DNA of 64,000 nt from positions 5,129,001 through 5,193,000 of the forward strand of contig NZ_CP139141.1 in assembly GCF_034059295.1 (NCBI RefSeq), read 5' to 3'. This document shows positions 19,042 through 29,727 of this stretch, one piece after another. The notes beneath the pieces were generated by a model. That model searched no databases. It was not told the origin of the DNA and worked only from the letters and a program-made list of their open reading frames with translations. The stretch's first letter is position 1. Every line of letters begins with the position of its first letter. The DNA is from Pseudomonas sp. HR96 (GTDB lineage: Bacteria > Pseudomonadota > Gammaproteobacteria > Pseudomonadales > Pseudomonadaceae). A program made the position numbers and the translations under genes.

Positions 19042-19683
19042 ATGTATTTGACCCCCCAGCACATCCTCCTGGCAGGAGCCACTGGATTGACCGGCGAGCA
19101 CCTGCTCGACCGTCTGCTCAACGAGCCGACCATCAGCCGGGTCCTGGCGCCCACTCGCCGGCCGCTGGCCGAGCACCCGCACCTGGAAAACCCGGTGGGC
19201 AACATCGCCGACCTGCTGCCCGAGCTCGAAGGGCGGGTCGACATCGCCTATTGCTGCCTGGGCACTACCATCAAGGACGCCGGTTCCGAAGAGGCCTTCC
19301 GCCAGGTCGATCACGACCTGATCGTCCGCTACGCCCAGCGCGCCCGTGACATGGGCGCACGCCACCTGTTGGTGATCAGCGCGATCGACGCCGACCCGGC
19401 GTCCTCGATCTTCTACAACCGGGTCAAAGGCGAAACCGAGCAGGCCTTGCGTGCGCAGAACTGGCCGCAGCTGACCATCGCCCGGCCTTCGCTGCTGATC
19501 GGCAACCGGGTCGAACCGCGGCTGGTTGAGCGGATTGCGGCGCCCCTGTCCAGGCTGATTCCCGGGCGCTATCACGGCATCGAGGCGTGCCAGCTGGCCA
19601 GGGCGCTGTGGCGCCTGGCGCTGGAAGAGCAGGACGGGATTCGGGTGGTGGAGTCCGATGAGTTGCGCCGGTTGGGCAAGTGA
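19042..19683 (+). CDS. NAD(P)-binding atypical SDR protein (TIP30/HTATIP2-like)
   Basis: Rossmann-fold protein of 213 residues with the nucleotide motif GATGLTG near residue 12 and the later segments [24 protein letters not shown] and [12 protein letters not shown], whose Tyr-x3-Lys would be the SDR catalytic pair. It matches the atypical SDR group that includes TIP30-like and NmrA-like oxidoreductases. A well-placed GGAGAG precedes the ATG. Substrate unknown. Confidence 0.85.
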   Translation: MYLTPQHILLAGATGLTGEHLLDRLLNEPTISRVLAPTRRPLAEHPHLENPVGNIADLLPELEGRVDIAYCCLGTTIKDAGSEEAFRQVDHDLIVRYAQRARDMGARHLLVISAIDADPASSIFYNRVKGETEQALRAQNWPQLTIARPSLLIGNRVEPRLVERIAAPLSRLIPGRYHGIEACQLARALWRLALEEQDGIRVVESDELRRLGK

Positions 19684-19774
19684 TACGCGCCCGCTGGCAG
19701 GGATGCGAATCAAACCGGCCTTGCGGCCTCTCAAGGCTTCGCCCCGCCCACATCGCCCACAAGCAGGATGATGA

Positions 19775-20062
19775 CTACAACCCACCCCGGGTTGACACCC
19801 CTACCCCCGCCGCGGTCAGCAACGACACCGGCAGCAGCAAGGTATCGAGCAGGAAACTCGCCGTTAGATCGACCCCCGGCCACCCTGGCGCCTCGGCGCC
19901 GAAATGATCCATGGCGCAACAGCCACCCTGGATCACATACCAGTCCAGCCGCGTGCCGGCGTACACCACCGGCGCCCCAGGCTTGGCGGCGTCCAGGGTG
20001 CGCGCGGTGGCGCAGCCGGCCAGTTGCAGGCCGGCCAGCACCAAAAGCAGCGCCTTACTCAT
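19775..20062 (-). CDS. YceK/YidQ family lipoprotein
   Basis: Small lipoprotein of 95 residues with signal peptide and lipobox LAGC near residue 17. The sequence [12 protein letters not shown] and the C-terminal [12 protein letters not shown] are typical of the YceK/YidQ (DUF1375) family of unknown function. Its ATG lies inside the 3' end of ubiX (8-base overlap), so it is the last gene of the mpl-ubiX unit. A GTG two codons earlier is an alternative start. Confidence 0.85.
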   Translation of the reverse strand: MSKALLLVLAGLQLAGCATARTLDAAKPGAPVVYAGTRLDWYVIQGGCCAMDHFGAEAPGWPGVDLTASFLLDTLLLPVSLLTAAGVGVSTRGGL

Positions 20063-20684
20063 CCCCACCCAGATGATGCTGGCCCCAGCGCGGCAGCATG
20101 TCCTGGGGAATATCCAGCAGGTTGAGCACCCGCGCCACGACGAAATCGATCAGGTCGTCGATGGTCTGCGGCTGGTGGTAGAAGCCCGGTGCCGCCGGCA
20201 GGACCACCGCGCCCATGCGCGACAGCTTGAGCATGTTCTCCAGGTGGATGGTCGACAGCGGCGCCTCGCGCGGCACCAGAATCAGCGGGCGACGCTCCTT
20301 GAGGGTGACGTCGGCTGCGCGTTCGATCAGGTTGTTGCAGGCGCCCATGGCAATCGCCGACAGAGTGCCGGTGGAACAGGGCACCACCACCATCGCCGCT
20401 GGCGCGCCGGACCCCGAGGCCACCGGCGACATCCAGTCTTCCTTGCCGTACACGCGAATCTGCCCGGCCTGGGCGCCGGTGTACTCGGTGAGGAAGGCCT
20501 GCATTGCCTGCGGCTTGGGTGGCAAGCTGACGTCGGTCTCGGTGGCCATCACCAGCTGTGCGGCCTTGGAAATCAGAAAGTGCACCTCGCGGTCTTCCCG
20601 CACCAGGCAGTCGAGCAGGCGCAGGCCGTACTGCGCACCCGAGGCGCCGGTCATGGCCAGGGTGATGCGTTCCGGGCCGCTCAT
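20055..20684 (-). CDS. ubiX: Flavin prenyltransferase UbiX
   Basis: Makes the prenylated FMN cofactor needed by UbiD decarboxylase in ubiquinone synthesis. The FMN-binding motif [15 protein letters not shown] is at residues ~10-24, followed by [15 protein letters not shown] and the C-terminal [14 protein letters not shown]. The protein has 209 residues. It overlaps mpl by 4 bases (ATGA). Confidence 0.96.
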   Translation of the reverse strand: MSGPERITLAMTGASGAQYGLRLLDCLVREDREVHFLISKAAQLVMATETDVSLPPKPQAMQAFLTEYTGAQAGQIRVYGKEDWMSPVASGSGAPAAMVVVPCSTGTLSAIAMGACNNLIERAADVTLKERRPLILVPREAPLSTIHLENMLKLSRMGAVVLPAAPGFYHQPQTIDDLIDFVVARVLNLLDIPQDMLPRWGQHHLGGDE

Positions 20685-22030
20685 CGCAGGGCCTCGGCCA
20701 GTTTCAGGTGCAGGCCGCCAAAGCCGCCATTGCTCATGATGATGACCTGGGTGCCGGCCACCGCCTGCGCCTTGACCTGGGCGATGATCGCCTCCAGCGA
20801 GTCCGCCACCTGGGAGGGAATGCTGCATTCTGCGGCCGTGCTCGCCAGGTCCCAGCCCAGCCCGGGGGGGGCATACCAGATGACCTGGTCGGCATCGCGC
20901 ACGCTGGCCGGCAGGCCGTCGCGGTGCGCGCCCAGCTTCATGGAGTTGGAGCGCGGCTCGATGATGGCGATGATCGGCGCATCACCCACCCGCTGGCGCA
21001 AGCCATCCAGGGTCGTGGCGATGGCCGTGGGGTGATGGGCGAAGTCGTCGTAAATGGTGACGCCGTTGACCACCGCCACAGTCTCCATGCGCCGCTTGAC
21101 GTTCTTGAACGCGCTCAGCGCTTGCACGCCCATAGCCCCGACCACGCCGACGTGACGCGCGGCAGCCAGGGTGGCCAGGGCATTGGCGACATTGTGCTGG
21201 CCGGTCAGCCCCCACTGTACAGTGCCCTGCAGCACACCTTCGAAACTCACCTCGAAGCGCGAGCCGTCGGCGCTCAACAGCCGCGCCTGCCATTGCCCGC
21301 CAACGCCGGTGGTTTGCACTGGGGTCCAGCAGCCCATCTCGATGACGCGCTGCAGGGCCGGCTCGGTGGTAGGGTGAATGATCAGGCCTTCGCCCGGGAT
21401 CGTCCGCACCAGATGATGAAATTGCCGCTCGATGGCTGCCAGATCCGGGAAGATATCCGCGTGATCATATTCCAGATTGTTCAGGATTGCGGTGCGCGGG
21501 CGGTAGTGCACCAGCTTGGAACGCTTGTCGAAGAAGGCGCTGTCGTATTCGTCGGCCTCGACCACGAAGAACGGCGTGTCACCGAGCCGCGCCGAGACCG
21601 CGAAGTTCTGCGGCACGCCGCCGATCAGAAAGCCCGGGCTCATGCCGGCATGTTCCAGCACCCAGGCCAGCATGCTGCTGGTGCTGGTCTTGCCATGGGT
21701 GCCGGCAACGGCCAGCACCCAGCGGCCCTGCAGCACGTGGTCGGCCAGCCACTGCGGCCCGCTCACGTAGGGCAGGCCCTTGTTCAGCACGTATTCGACC
21801 GCCGGGTTGCCGCGCGAGAGCGCGTTGCCGATCACCACCAGGTCTGGCGCCGGCTCCAGCTGCGCCGCGTCGTAGCCCTGGATCAGCTCGATGCCCTGAG
21901 CCTGCAGCTGAGTGCTCATCGGGGGATAGACATTGGCGTCGGAACCGGTCACATGGTGGCCCAATTCCTTGGCGAGCACCGCCAGCGAGCCCATGAAGGT
22001 GCCGCAGATACCGAGAATGTGAATATGCAT
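20681..22030 (-). CDS. mpl: UDP-MurNAc:tripeptide ligase (Mpl)
   Basis: Recycles murein tripeptide by ligating it directly to UDP-MurNAc. It begins [17 protein letters not shown], a variant of the Mur ligase GIGG dinucleotide fold, has the ATP loop GTHGKTST near residue 108, and ends with a Mur C-terminal domain. The 449-residue length is right for Mpl. It is functionally tied to LdcA at the start of the window, since both act in murein recycling. Confidence 0.96.
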   Translation of the reverse strand: MHIHILGICGTFMGSLAVLAKELGHHVTGSDANVYPPMSTQLQAQGIELIQGYDAAQLEPAPDLVVIGNALSRGNPAVEYVLNKGLPYVSGPQWLADHVLQGRWVLAVAGTHGKTSTSSMLAWVLEHAGMSPGFLIGGVPQNFAVSARLGDTPFFVVEADEYDSAFFDKRSKLVHYRPRTAILNNLEYDHADIFPDLAAIERQFHHLVRTIPGEGLIIHPTTEPALQRVIEMGCWTPVQTTGVGGQWQARLLSADGSRFEVSFEGVLQGTVQWGLTGQHNVANALATLAAARHVGVVGAMGVQALSAFKNVKRRMETVAVVNGVTIYDDFAHHPTAIATTLDGLRQRVGDAPIIAIIEPRSNSMKLGAHRDGLPASVRDADQVIWYAPPGLGWDLASTAAECSIPSQVADSLEAIIAQVKAQAVAGTQVIIMSNGGFGGLHLKLAEALR

Positions 22031-22107
22031 GATTGGCCTCGTAAACATCGCCGCAGGTTAGCGCAGGGGGCGCAAAATCTCACGCGATGAATAGCCCGGG
22101 GCCTTGC

Positions 22108-24021
22108 TCAGCTGCCCGTAGCCTTCTCGATGCCGTGCCGGCGCAACTTGCGATACAAGGTATTGCGGCTCACGCCCAGCACCTCGGCGGCCCGGGTCAT
22201 ATGCCAATGCTGCTGCTCGAGCACCTCGATCAGGGCGCTGCGCTCGGCCTGTTCCAGTGGCGCCGGCAGCGCCTGCGCCAAGGGCGCGGGCTGGCGCACC
22301 AGTGCCGGCAGGTCGGCCACGCCGATCATCGCGCCCTCGCAGAGGGCCACCAGGGTGCGCAACACCGTGCGCAACTGGCGCACGTTGCCCGGCCAGGCGT
22401 AATCCAGCAACCTCTGCCGCGCCGCCGGCGCCAGCTGCACACGGCGCTCCTCGCCGGCCAGCTCGCGGGCCAGGAGAAAATCCAGCAACTGGCTCCTGTC
22501 GCTGCGCTCGCGCAACGGCGGCAGGGCGATCTCCAAACCGTTGAGCCGGTAGTACAGGTCTTCGCGAAAGCGCCCGTCAACGACCCGCTCCTGCAGGTCG
22601 CGGTGGCTGGCACTGACGATGCGCACATCCAGCGACACCGGCTCGCCACCCAGCGGCACCACCTGGCGCTCCTCCAGCACGCGCAGCAGACGAGCCTGCA
22701 GGGCCAGCGGCATGTCGCCGATCTCATCGAGCAACAAAGTGCCGCCGTTGGCCTGTTGCAGCTTGCCACGCATGCCCTCCTTGCGCGCTCCGGTAAAACT
22801 GCCGCCCACGTAGCCGAACAACTCGCTTTCGATCAGGCTCTCCGGAATGGCCGCACAGTTGAGCGCCACAAACGGCCCAGCGGCGCGCTGGCTGGCCAGG
22901 TGCACGGCCTTGGCGAAGGCTTCCTTGCCACAGCCGGTCTCGCCCTTGAGCAGCAGCGGCACGTCGCGCTCGAACACCCGCAGGGCTCGACGAAAATCCT
23001 GCTGAAGGCCAGCATCGCCCAGGCAGATGTCGGCCGCAGGCGGCGCGGTCCTGGCCACCGGCGTCGCCGGCGCAGAGGCCACGCGGACCGGGCCGGGCCG
23101 TCCCTTGACCCGCGCGTACAGCAGGCGCCCGTCATGACAACGCAACGGCCAGCTGGCCGCAGCGTCCTCGCCGGCATGCGCCAGCAACCAGTCGAGCGGG
23201 CAGTCGAACAGGGTTTCGAGCGGCCGCCCGACGAGGCTCTCGCGCGAATGCCCGAGCAGGTTCAGCGCACTCTGGTTGACCGCCTCGATCCGCCCTGCGG
23301 CGCTGAACGCCAGCAGCCCTTCGCTGAACAGCCCCATGGAGCCCATCGGCAGGTGAATCTGCAGCAGCAGGTGCTGGGCCTGGGCATTGATGAAGTAGTG
23401 GCCTTCGATCATCTTGGCCGCCAGGTTGACCAGAGTCTGCGTGTGGAACTGGCTCTGGCGCGAGACTTGGGCACGCGCCGAGGACACATCGAGCACCGCG
23501 AGCAATTCGCCATCGGGGTCGAACACCGGGCTGGCCGAGCACGTCAGGTGGGTATGACGACCACGAAAATGCTCGTCACGGTGGATGGTCAGGGCCTGGC
23601 GCTCGACCAGGCAGGTGCCGATGCCGTTGGTGCCTTCGCAGGCCTCGCTCCAGTCGGCGCCCAGCCACAGCCCGGCCTGCTCGAACACGCGCCGCTCGGC
23701 CGGCGCAGTCACGCAGTTGAGGATCACCCCACTGGCGTCGGTCAACAACACGGCATGGCCGCTGCCACTGAGCTGTTGATGCAGATGGCTCATCTCGCTG
23801 CCGACCGCCAGCAGCACCTGACGCAGCTGCTCGCGACGCTCGAGGACGTGCGCATGCTCCAGCACCGTAGGGGCGATGGCCAAAGCGGGGTCCAAATGGT
23901 AATCCTGCAAGCAGCGCCGCCAGGAACGGGCAATGGACGGGTCACCCTGGCCCCCTTGCGGCTGATCTTGGGTCACGGTGAGTACGCGACGGGCGTGGCG
24001 GCTCAGATCGCTGCTCTGCAT
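22108..24021 (-). CDS. Sigma54-dependent activator, AcoR-type
   Basis: Enhancer-binding protein of 637 residues: an N-terminal GAF-like sensor (~60-230), a PAS-like segment (~235-300), an AAA+ domain (~320-560; Walker A GETGCGKE, Walker [10 protein letters not shown], Arg finger segment [10 protein letters not shown]) and a Fis-type HTH near the C-terminus ([19 protein letters not shown]). The sigma54-contact loop reads GSFTGA rather than GAFTGA. Architecture matches activators of acetoin and alcohol/aldehyde catabolism. It is divergent from the aldehyde dehydrogenase gene, whose sigma54 promoter and a 15-base palindrome lie between them, so that gene is the obvious target. The ATG at 24021 follows AGGGAG. 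Confidence 0.94.
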   Translation of the reverse strand: MQSSDLSRHARRVLTVTQDQPQGGQGDPSIARSWRRCLQDYHLDPALAIAPTVLEHAHVLERREQLRQVLLAVGSEMSHLHQQLSGSGHAVLLTDASGVILNCVTAPAERRVFEQAGLWLGADWSEACEGTNGIGTCLVERQALTIHRDEHFRGRHTHLTCSASPVFDPDGELLAVLDVSSARAQVSRQSQFHTQTLVNLAAKMIEGHYFINAQAQHLLLQIHLPMGSMGLFSEGLLAFSAAGRIEAVNQSALNLLGHSRESLVGRPLETLFDCPLDWLLAHAGEDAAASWPLRCHDGRLLYARVKGRPGPVRVASAPATPVARTAPPAADICLGDAGLQQDFRRALRVFERDVPLLLKGETGCGKEAFAKAVHLASQRAAGPFVALNCAAIPESLIESELFGYVGGSFTGARKEGMRGKLQQANGGTLLLDEIGDMPLALQARLLRVLEERQVVPLGGEPVSLDVRIVSASHRDLQERVVDGRFREDLYYRLNGLEIALPPLRERSDRSQLLDFLLARELAGEERRVQLAPAARQRLLDYAWPGNVRQLRTVLRTLVALCEGAMIGVADLPALVRQPAPLAQALPAPLEQAERSALIEVLEQQHWHMTRAAEVLGVSRNTLYRKLRRHGIEKATGS

Positions 24022-24116
24022 TTTATTATTCTCCCTGGAGCGAAGGCTCAGCATCCTCTTCGCCCCTGCTCTGCGCAAGCCGACCTCAGTCGCAGAAAGG
24101 CCACTTGCTGCACGAC

Positions 24117-24131
24117 TGACACAGTGTGTCA
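24117..24131. promoter_or_regulatory. 15-bp perfect palindrome, candidate activator site
   Basis: TGACACAGTGTGTCA is a perfect inverted repeat (TGACACA, one base, TGTGTCA). It lies about 100 bases upstream of the sigma54 promoter for the aldehyde dehydrogenase gene and about 90 bases from the activator's own ATG. The position is typical of an upstream activator site; that the AcoR-type protein binds it is inference. Confidence 0.65.
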
Positions 24132-24220
24132 GGCGGACTGTGCCGTATCCGATACAGCCGCCCGTTGCATTGACCCTGCCTCCCGCCCGCGCGCCGTGTT
24201 CCCAGGCCTTCGCAGAGCAG

Positions 24221-24236
24221 TGGCCCAGCCTTTGCT
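24221..24236 (+). promoter_or_regulatory. Sigma54 (-24/-12) promoter of the aldehyde dehydrogenase gene
   Basis: TGGCCCAGCCTTTGCT has GG and GC with the required 10 bases between them and matches the consensus TGGCAC-N5-TTGCW except at one or two positions. Predicted transcription start is near 24247, leaving a 70-base leader before the ATG at 24317. Confidence 0.75.
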
Positions 24237-24316
24237 CTACGCTCAATGACCTGGATCGGTTCAATCAGCTGGATCGTTGCAGCTCCCCACAAGCACAAGA
24301 GCAGGAGACACCTACC

Positions 24317-25837
24317 ATGCGTTACGCACATCCCGGAACCGACGGCGCGCTCGTATCCTTCAAGAGCCGCTACGGGAACTACATCGGTGGCGAATTCGTC
24401 GCCCCGGTCAAAGGCCAGTATTTCACCACCACATCGCCGGTCAACGGCCAGGCCATTGCCGAATTCCCCCGCTCCAGCGTCGAGGACATCGACAAGGCGC
24501 TGGACGCCGCCCACGCCGCTGCCGACGCCTGGGGCAGCACTTCGGTCCAGGCGCGCTCGCTGACCCTGTTGAAAATCGCCGACCGCATCGAACAGAACCT
24601 GGAGCTGCTGGCCATCACCGAAACCTGGGACAACGGCAAGGCCGTGCGCGAGACCCTCAACGCCGACATCCCGCTGGCGGCCGATCACTTCCGCTACTTC
24701 GCCGGCTGCCTGCGCGCGCAGGAGGGCAGTGCCGCGGAAATCGACGGCAACACGGTCGCCTACCACATCCATGAACCGCTGGGCGTGGTCGGGCAGATCA
24801 TCCCGTGGAACTTCCCGATCCTGATGGCCGCCTGGAAGCTCGCCCCGGCACTGGCCGCCGGCAACTGCGTGGTGCTCAAGCCGGCCGAACAGACCCCGCT
24901 GGGCATCACCGTACTGGCCGAGCTGATCGGCGACCTGTTGCCGCCGGGCGTGCTGAACATCGTGCAGGGCTTCGGCAAGGAAGCGGGCGAGGCACTGGCC
25001 ACCAGCAAGCGCATCGCCAAGATCGCCTTCACCGGTTCCACCCCGGTAGGCTCGCACATCATGAAATGCGCCGCCGAGAACATCATTCCGTCGACCGTGG
25101 AGCTGGGCGGCAAGTCACCGAACATCTTCTTCGAAGACATCATGAACGCCGAGCAGAGTTTCATCGAGAAGGCCGCCGAGGGCCTGGTGCTGGCCTTCTT
25201 CAACCAGGGCGAGGTCTGCACCTGCCCATCACGGGCCCTGGTGCAGGAGTCGATCTACCCAGCCTTCATGAAAGAGGTGATGAAGAAGATCGAGCAGATC
25301 AAACGCGGCGACCCGCTGGATACCGAGACCATGGTCGGCGCCCAGGCCTCCGAGCAACAGTTCGACAAGATTCTCTCCTACATGGAAATTGCCAAGCAGG
25401 AAGGCGCCGAGCTGCTGACCGGCGGCAAGGTGGAAAAACTCGAGGGCAACCTGTCGACCGGCTACTACATCCAGCCCACCCTGCTCAAGGGCACCAACAA
25501 GATGCGCGTGTTTCAGGAGGAGATCTTCGGCCCGGTGGTCAGCATCACTACCTTCAAGGACGAAGCCGAAGCCCTGGCCATCGCCAATGACACCGAGTTC
25601 GGCCTCGGCGCCGGCGTATGGACCCGCGACATCAACCGCGCCTGGCGCATGGGCCGCGGCATCAAGGCCGGTCGCGTCTGGACCAACTGCTACCACCTGT
25701 ACCCGGCGCACGCCGCGTTCGGTGGCTACAAGAAGTCTGGTGTCGGTCGTGAAACCCACAAGATGATGCTCGACCATTACCAGCAGACCAAGAACCTGCT
25801 GGTGAGCTACGACATCAACCCCCTCGGGTTCTTCTGA
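24317..25837 (+). CDS. NAD-dependent aldehyde dehydrogenase (ExaC/AldB type)
   Basis: Class of 506-residue aldehyde dehydrogenases that oxidise acetaldehyde and related short aldehydes. Visible are the cofactor-binding [19 protein letters not shown] and AFTGSTPVG, the catalytic Glu in ELGGKSPN, and the active cysteine in [11 protein letters not shown]. Preceded by GGAGACACCTACC. With eutB downstream it would remove the acetaldehyde produced from ethanolamine. Regulated in all likelihood by the divergent sigma54 activator. Confidence 0.95.
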   Translation: MRYAHPGTDGALVSFKSRYGNYIGGEFVAPVKGQYFTTTSPVNGQAIAEFPRSSVEDIDKALDAAHAAADAWGSTSVQARSLTLLKIADRIEQNLELLAITETWDNGKAVRETLNADIPLAADHFRYFAGCLRAQEGSAAEIDGNTVAYHIHEPLGVVGQIIPWNFPILMAAWKLAPALAAGNCVVLKPAEQTPLGITVLAELIGDLLPPGVLNIVQGFGKEAGEALATSKRIAKIAFTGSTPVGSHIMKCAAENIIPSTVELGGKSPNIFFEDIMNAEQSFIEKAAEGLVLAFFNQGEVCTCPSRALVQESIYPAFMKEVMKKIEQIKRGDPLDTETMVGAQASEQQFDKILSYMEIAKQEGAELLTGGKVEKLEGNLSTGYYIQPTLLKGTNKMRVFQEEIFGPVVSITTFKDEAEALAIANDTEFGLGAGVWTRDINRAWRMGRGIKAGRVWTNCYHLYPAHAAFGGYKKSGVGRETHKMMLDHYQQTKNLLVSYDINPLGFF

Positions 25838-25847
25838 CCTGCCGCGG

Positions 25848-25873
25848 CAACCGGCCTGGCAACAGGCCGGTTG
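25848..25873 (+). terminator. Hairpin between aldehyde dehydrogenase and eutB
   Basis: CAACCGGCCT and its exact complement AGGCCGGTTG flank a 6-base loop. The run of T after it is short (TTCAC), so it may attenuate rather than stop transcription into eutB. Confidence 0.55.
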
Positions 25874-25954
25874 TTCACGCGCCTTGCTCCGGGCCGGCGA
25901 GCTGGAGTACTAATGGCTTGTCCTTCCGACACCACGTCGTAACGGAGAAGCGCC

Positions 25955-27349
25955 ATGGCACAGTTCGTCCACACCGCAGGCCAGCAGACCTATCGCTTCG
26001 ACAGCCTCAAGCAACTGATGGCCAAGGCCAGCCCCGCTCGCTCGGGCGACTATCTGGCCGAAATCGCCGCCAGCAACGATCGCGAACGCGCCGCCGCGCA
26101 GATGGCCCTGGCCGAAGTGCCGCTCAGGCACTTTCTGCAAGAAGCGCTGATCCCCTACGAAACCGATGAAATCACCCGCTTGATCCTCGACACCCATGAC
26201 GCCCAGGCCTTTGCCGCGGTCAGCCATCTGACCGTCGGCGGCCTGCGCGACTGGCTGCTCGGGGACGAGGCCGACGAGCACAGCCTGCGCGCCCTGGCCC
26301 CAGGCCTCACGCCGGAGATGGCCGCCGCCGTGTCGAAAATCATGCGCATCCAGGACCTGGTGCTGGTGGCGCAGAAGATCCGCGTGGTCACCGCCTTTCG
26401 CGGCACCGTCGGCCTGCGTGGCCGGCTGTCGACGCGCCTGCAGCCCAACCACCCCACCGACGACCCGGCCGGCATCGCCGCAAGCATCCTCGACGGCCTG
26501 CTGTACGGCAACGGCGACGCCATGATCGGCATCAACCCGGCCAGCGACAGCACCGGCGCCATTGTCGAGTTGCTGCACATGCTCGACGCCATCATCCAAC
26601 GCTACGACATTCCGACCCAGGCCTGCGTACTGACCCACGTCACCACCTCCATCGAGGTGATCGAACGGGGCGTGCCGCTGGACCTGGTGTTCCAGTCCAT
26701 CGCCGGCACCCAGGCCGCCAACGCCAGCTTTGGCGTCACCCTCGAGCTGCTGCGCGAGGGCTATGAAGCCGGGCAGAGCCTCAAGCGCGGCAGCGCCGGC
26801 GACAACCTCATGTACTTCGAGACCGGCCAGGGCAGCGCGCTGTCCGCCGACGCCCACCATGGCGTCGACCAGCAGACCTGCGAAGCCCGCGCCTACGGGG
26901 TGGCGCGGCACTACAAGCCGTTCCTGGTCAACACCGTGGTCGGCTTCATCGGCCCGGAATACCTCTACAACGGCAAGCAGATCATCCGCGCCGGCCTCGA
27001 AGACCACTTCTGCGGCAAGCTGCTCGGCGTGCCCATGGGCTGCGACATCTGCTACACCAACCATGCCGAAGCCGACCAGGACGACATGGACACCCTGCTG
27101 ACCCTGCTCGGCGTGGCCGGCATCAACTTCATCATGGGCATCCCGGGCTCCGACGACATCATGCTCAACTACCAGACCACCTCGTTCCACGACGCCCTGT
27201 ACGCGCGCAAGGTGCTGGGCCTGGCACCTGCACCCGAGTTCGAACGCTGGCTGCAGCGCACCGGCATTCTCACCCGGCTGGACGGGCAACTGCGCCTTGG
27301 CCGCGACTTGCCGGCCGCGTTCGGCCATGTCCTGCGCGGCCTGAATTGA
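25955..27349 (+). CDS. eutB: Ethanolamine ammonia-lyase large subunit
   Basis: Catalytic subunit that, with EutC and adenosylcobalamin, splits ethanolamine to acetaldehyde and ammonia. The 464-residue protein is full length, with the family segments KIRVVTAFRGTVGLRGRLSTRL, LQPNHPTDDP, and GVPMGCDICYTNHAEADQDDMD. It follows ACGGAG. The unusual point is the neighbourhood: eutC normally follows, but the 210 bases after eutB contain no EutC-like reading frame and the next gene is dedA. Confidence 0.95.
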   Translation: MAQFVHTAGQQTYRFDSLKQLMAKASPARSGDYLAEIAASNDRERAAAQMALAEVPLRHFLQEALIPYETDEITRLILDTHDAQAFAAVSHLTVGGLRDWLLGDEADEHSLRALAPGLTPEMAAAVSKIMRIQDLVLVAQKIRVVTAFRGTVGLRGRLSTRLQPNHPTDDPAGIAASILDGLLYGNGDAMIGINPASDSTGAIVELLHMLDAIIQRYDIPTQACVLTHVTTSIEVIERGVPLDLVFQSIAGTQAANASFGVTLELLREGYEAGQSLKRGSAGDNLMYFETGQGSALSADAHHGVDQQTCEARAYGVARHYKPFLVNTVVGFIGPEYLYNGKQIIRAGLEDHFCGKLLGVPMGCDICYTNHAEADQDDMDTLLTLLGVAGINFIMGIPGSDDIMLNYQTTSFHDALYARKVLGLAPAPEFERWLQRTGILTRLDGQLRLGRDLPAAFGHVLRGLN

Positions 27350-27559
27350 CGCAGGCGCTGACTGCCGGGCGCGAACTAAACTGCGGCCCCGGCTTCTGAT
27401 CCAGATCTGCAATTTTGTGACATAAAACTCACAGATCGCCGGTTATGCTCAGCCCGAACATGCGCCCGTTCAGCCCCCACACAGGCTCGCAGGCCGTATA
27501 CTGGCCCCCCATTTTTTATCCCACCCGTGGACGCGGGTGACTGACAACAGGTGTCGCAC

Positions 27560-28198
27560 ATGGAATTTCACCCTCTGGACCTGATACTGCATCTGGACGT
27601 CTACCTCGACATGCTGGTGCGCAACTATGGGCTGTGGATCTACGCCATTCTGTTCCTGGTGATCTTTTGTGAAACAGGCCTGGTGGTCACACCTTTCCTG
27701 CCAGGCGACTCTCTGCTGTTCATCGCCGGCGCCGTCGCTGCAGGCGGCGGCATGGACCCCTGGCTGCTGGGCGGCCTGTTGATGCTGGCGGCCATCCTCG
27801 GCGACAGCACCAACTACGTGATTGGCCGAACGGCCGGCGACAAGCTGTTCAGCAACCCCAACTCGAAGATCTTTCGCCGCGACTACCTCGACCAGACCCA
27901 CGCGTTCTACGAGCACCACGGCGGCAAGACCGTCACCCTGGCGCGTTTCCTGCCGATCCTGCGCACCTTCGCGCCCTTCGTCGCCGGCATCGGCAAGATG
28001 CACTACCCACGCTTTCTCGGTTTCAGTGTCGCCGGCAGTGTGGTCTGGGTCGCCGGCCTGATCACCTTGGGTTATTTCTTCGGCAATATCCCGTTCATCA
28101 AGAAGAACCTGACCCTGCTGATCGTCTTCATCATCCTGCTCTCGCTGCTGCCGATGATCATCGGCCTGGTGAAAAGCCGCAAAGCCCGTACCGCCTGA
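27560..28198 (+). CDS. DedA family membrane protein
   Basis: Membrane protein of 212 residues with the DedA signatures CETGLVVTPFLPGDSLLF, GDSTNYVIGR and LARFLPILRTFAPFVAGIGKM. Related proteins flip undecaprenyl phosphate or phospholipids and are needed for envelope homeostasis. The ATG at 27560 is preferred over a GTG three codons upstream. A TATACT hexamer at 27497 could be its -10. It is followed after 3 bases by mtfA. Confidence 0.92.
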   Translation: MEFHPLDLILHLDVYLDMLVRNYGLWIYAILFLVIFCETGLVVTPFLPGDSLLFIAGAVAAGGGMDPWLLGGLLMLAAILGDSTNYVIGRTAGDKLFSNPNSKIFRRDYLDQTHAFYEHHGGKTVTLARFLPILRTFAPFVAGIGKMHYPRFLGFSVAGSVVWVAGLITLGYFFGNIPFIKKNLTLLIVFIILLSLLPMIIGLVKSRKARTA

Positions 28199-28201
28199 CC
28201 G

Positions 28202-29014
28202 GTGTGGTCGCTGAGCGCCTGGCGGCGGCGTCGCACCCTCGCCCGGCACCCGGTGGATGCGCAGACCTGGCACGGGGTACGCCAGCATCTGGCCATTCTC
28301 GACGGCCTCGACGAACCTGAGGAGCAGCGCCTGCGCGAGCGCAGTGTGCTGTTCCTGCAGGCCAAGCACCTGACGTGCCTGCCCGGCGTCGAATTGAGCG
28401 AGCAGGACCGTCTGCTGCTCGCCGCCCAGGCGCAACTGCCGCTGCTGCACCTGGCCGAGCTGAACTGGTACCAGGGCTTCCACGAGATCATCCTGTACGC
28501 CGACGACTTCCTCAGCCCGCAACGCCACCGCGACGCCAGCGGCGTGGAGCACCAGTGGGACGGCGAACACAGCGGCGAGGCCTGGCAACACGGCCCGGTG
28601 ATTCTCGCCTGGTCCGGCGTGCTGGCCAGCGGCGGCTGGGACGGCTACAACCTGGTGGTTCACGAACTCGCGCACAAACTCGACATGCTCAACGGCGATG
28701 CCAACGGCCACCCGCCGCTGCACAGCGACATGCGCGTGCAAGACTGGGCCAGCGCCATGCAGGGCGCGTATGACGACCTCAATCGCCAGCTCGACCGCCA
28801 CCCCGATGCCGATACCACCATCGACCCCTATGCGGCAGAGAACCCCGCGGAGTTCTTCGCCGTCACCAGCGAATATTTCTTCAGCGCTCCGGACCTGCTG
28901 TCTGCCACCTACCCCGAGGTCTACCGGCAGCTGGCAGCTTTCTACCGCCAGGATCCGCTGAGTCGATTGCAGCGCTTGCAGGCGAACCATCCCCAATACA
29001 AAGCGTCGGAGTGA
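28202..29014 (+). CDS. mtfA: MtfA family zinc-dependent peptidase
   Basis: Cytosolic M90 metallopeptidase; the E. coli member binds the repressor Mlc. The zinc site HELAHKLDMLNG (HExxH, with downstream Glu in AENPAEFFAVTSEYFF) is intact. The protein has 270 residues and starts with GTG at 28202, 3 bases after the dedA stop, implying coupling. Substrate in pseudomonads is not known. Confidence 0.9.
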   Translation: MWSLSAWRRRRTLARHPVDAQTWHGVRQHLAILDGLDEPEEQRLRERSVLFLQAKHLTCLPGVELSEQDRLLLAAQAQLPLLHLAELNWYQGFHEIILYADDFLSPQRHRDASGVEHQWDGEHSGEAWQHGPVILAWSGVLASGGWDGYNLVVHELAHKLDMLNGDANGHPPLHSDMRVQDWASAMQGAYDDLNRQLDRHPDADTTIDPYAAENPAEFFAVTSEYFFSAPDLLSATYPEVYRQLAAFYRQDPLSRLQRLQANHPQYKASE

Positions 29015-29090
29015 TACCGCGCGCGGTTCCCTGCCACTTTCGATCCGGGAAAGCGCCCCGGCAAACATGGCAAGGTGCCGTTAATGTGCC

Positions 29091-29096
29091 TATAAT
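29091..29096 (+). promoter_or_regulatory. -10 hexamer of the ppa promoter
   Basis: A perfect TATAAT lies 60 bases before the ppa ATG. The -35 region is weak (about 29068). A strong promoter fits a housekeeping enzyme. Confidence 0.55.
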
Positions 29097-29156
29097 CGCC
29101 ACCACTTTTTGGCCACAGCGGCCATATTTTACTGGCCTACAACGGGGGCAACGCCC

Positions 29157-29684
29157 ATGAGCTACAGCAAGATTCCGGCTGGCAAAGACCTGCCGAACGA
29201 CATCTACGTCGCCATCGAGATTCCGGCCAACCACGCGCCGATCAAATACGAGATCGACAAGGACAGCGACACCCTGTTCGTCGACCGCTTCATGGCCACC
29301 CCGATGTTCTACCCGGCCAACTACGGCTTCATCCCCAACACCCTGGCCGACGACGGCGACCCCCTCGACGTGCTGGTGGTCACCCCTTACCCGGTGGCTC
29401 CAGGTTCGGTGATCCGCGCTCGCCCGGTCGGCATCCTGCACATGACCGACGACGGCGGCGGCGATGCCAAGGTCCTGGCCGTGCCTCACGACAAGCTGTC
29501 GCAGCTGTACGTGGACGTGAAGGAATACACCGACCTGCCCGCGCTGCTGCTGGAGCAGATCAAGCACTTCTTCGAGAACTACAAGGATCTCGAGAAAGGC
29601 AAGTGGGTCAAGATCGAAGGCTGGGGCAACGCTGACGCCGCCCGCGCCGAAATCACCAAGTCGGTCGCTGCCTACAAGGGCTGA
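29157..29684 (+). CDS. ppa: Inorganic pyrophosphatase
   Basis: Family I soluble pyrophosphatase that hydrolyses PPi from biosynthesis. The signature [10 protein letters not shown] carries the metal-binding aspartates, and [20 protein letters not shown] is the substrate-binding region. The 175-residue length is normal. A strong terminator follows directly. Confidence 0.98.
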   Translation: MSYSKIPAGKDLPNDIYVAIEIPANHAPIKYEIDKDSDTLFVDRFMATPMFYPANYGFIPNTLADDGDPLDVLVVTPYPVAPGSVIRARPVGILHMTDDGGGDAKVLAVPHDKLSQLYVDVKEYTDLPALLLEQIKHFFENYKDLEKGKWVKIEGWGNADAARAEITKSVAAYKG

Positions 29685-29699
29685 TCACGCGGTAACAGT

Positions 29700-29727
29700 A
29701 AAGCCCCGGCCGGTGCCGGGGCTTTTT
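29700..29727 (+). terminator. Rho-independent terminator of ppa
   Basis: AAGCCCCGGC, a 4-base loop and GCCGGGGCTT are followed by six T, a textbook intrinsic terminator 16 bases after the ppa stop. Confidence 0.95.

Noticed and set aside
27470..29068. 532-codon minus-strand open frame
   Set aside because: Runs opposite dedA and mtfA, both clear genes; Gln/His-rich shadow.
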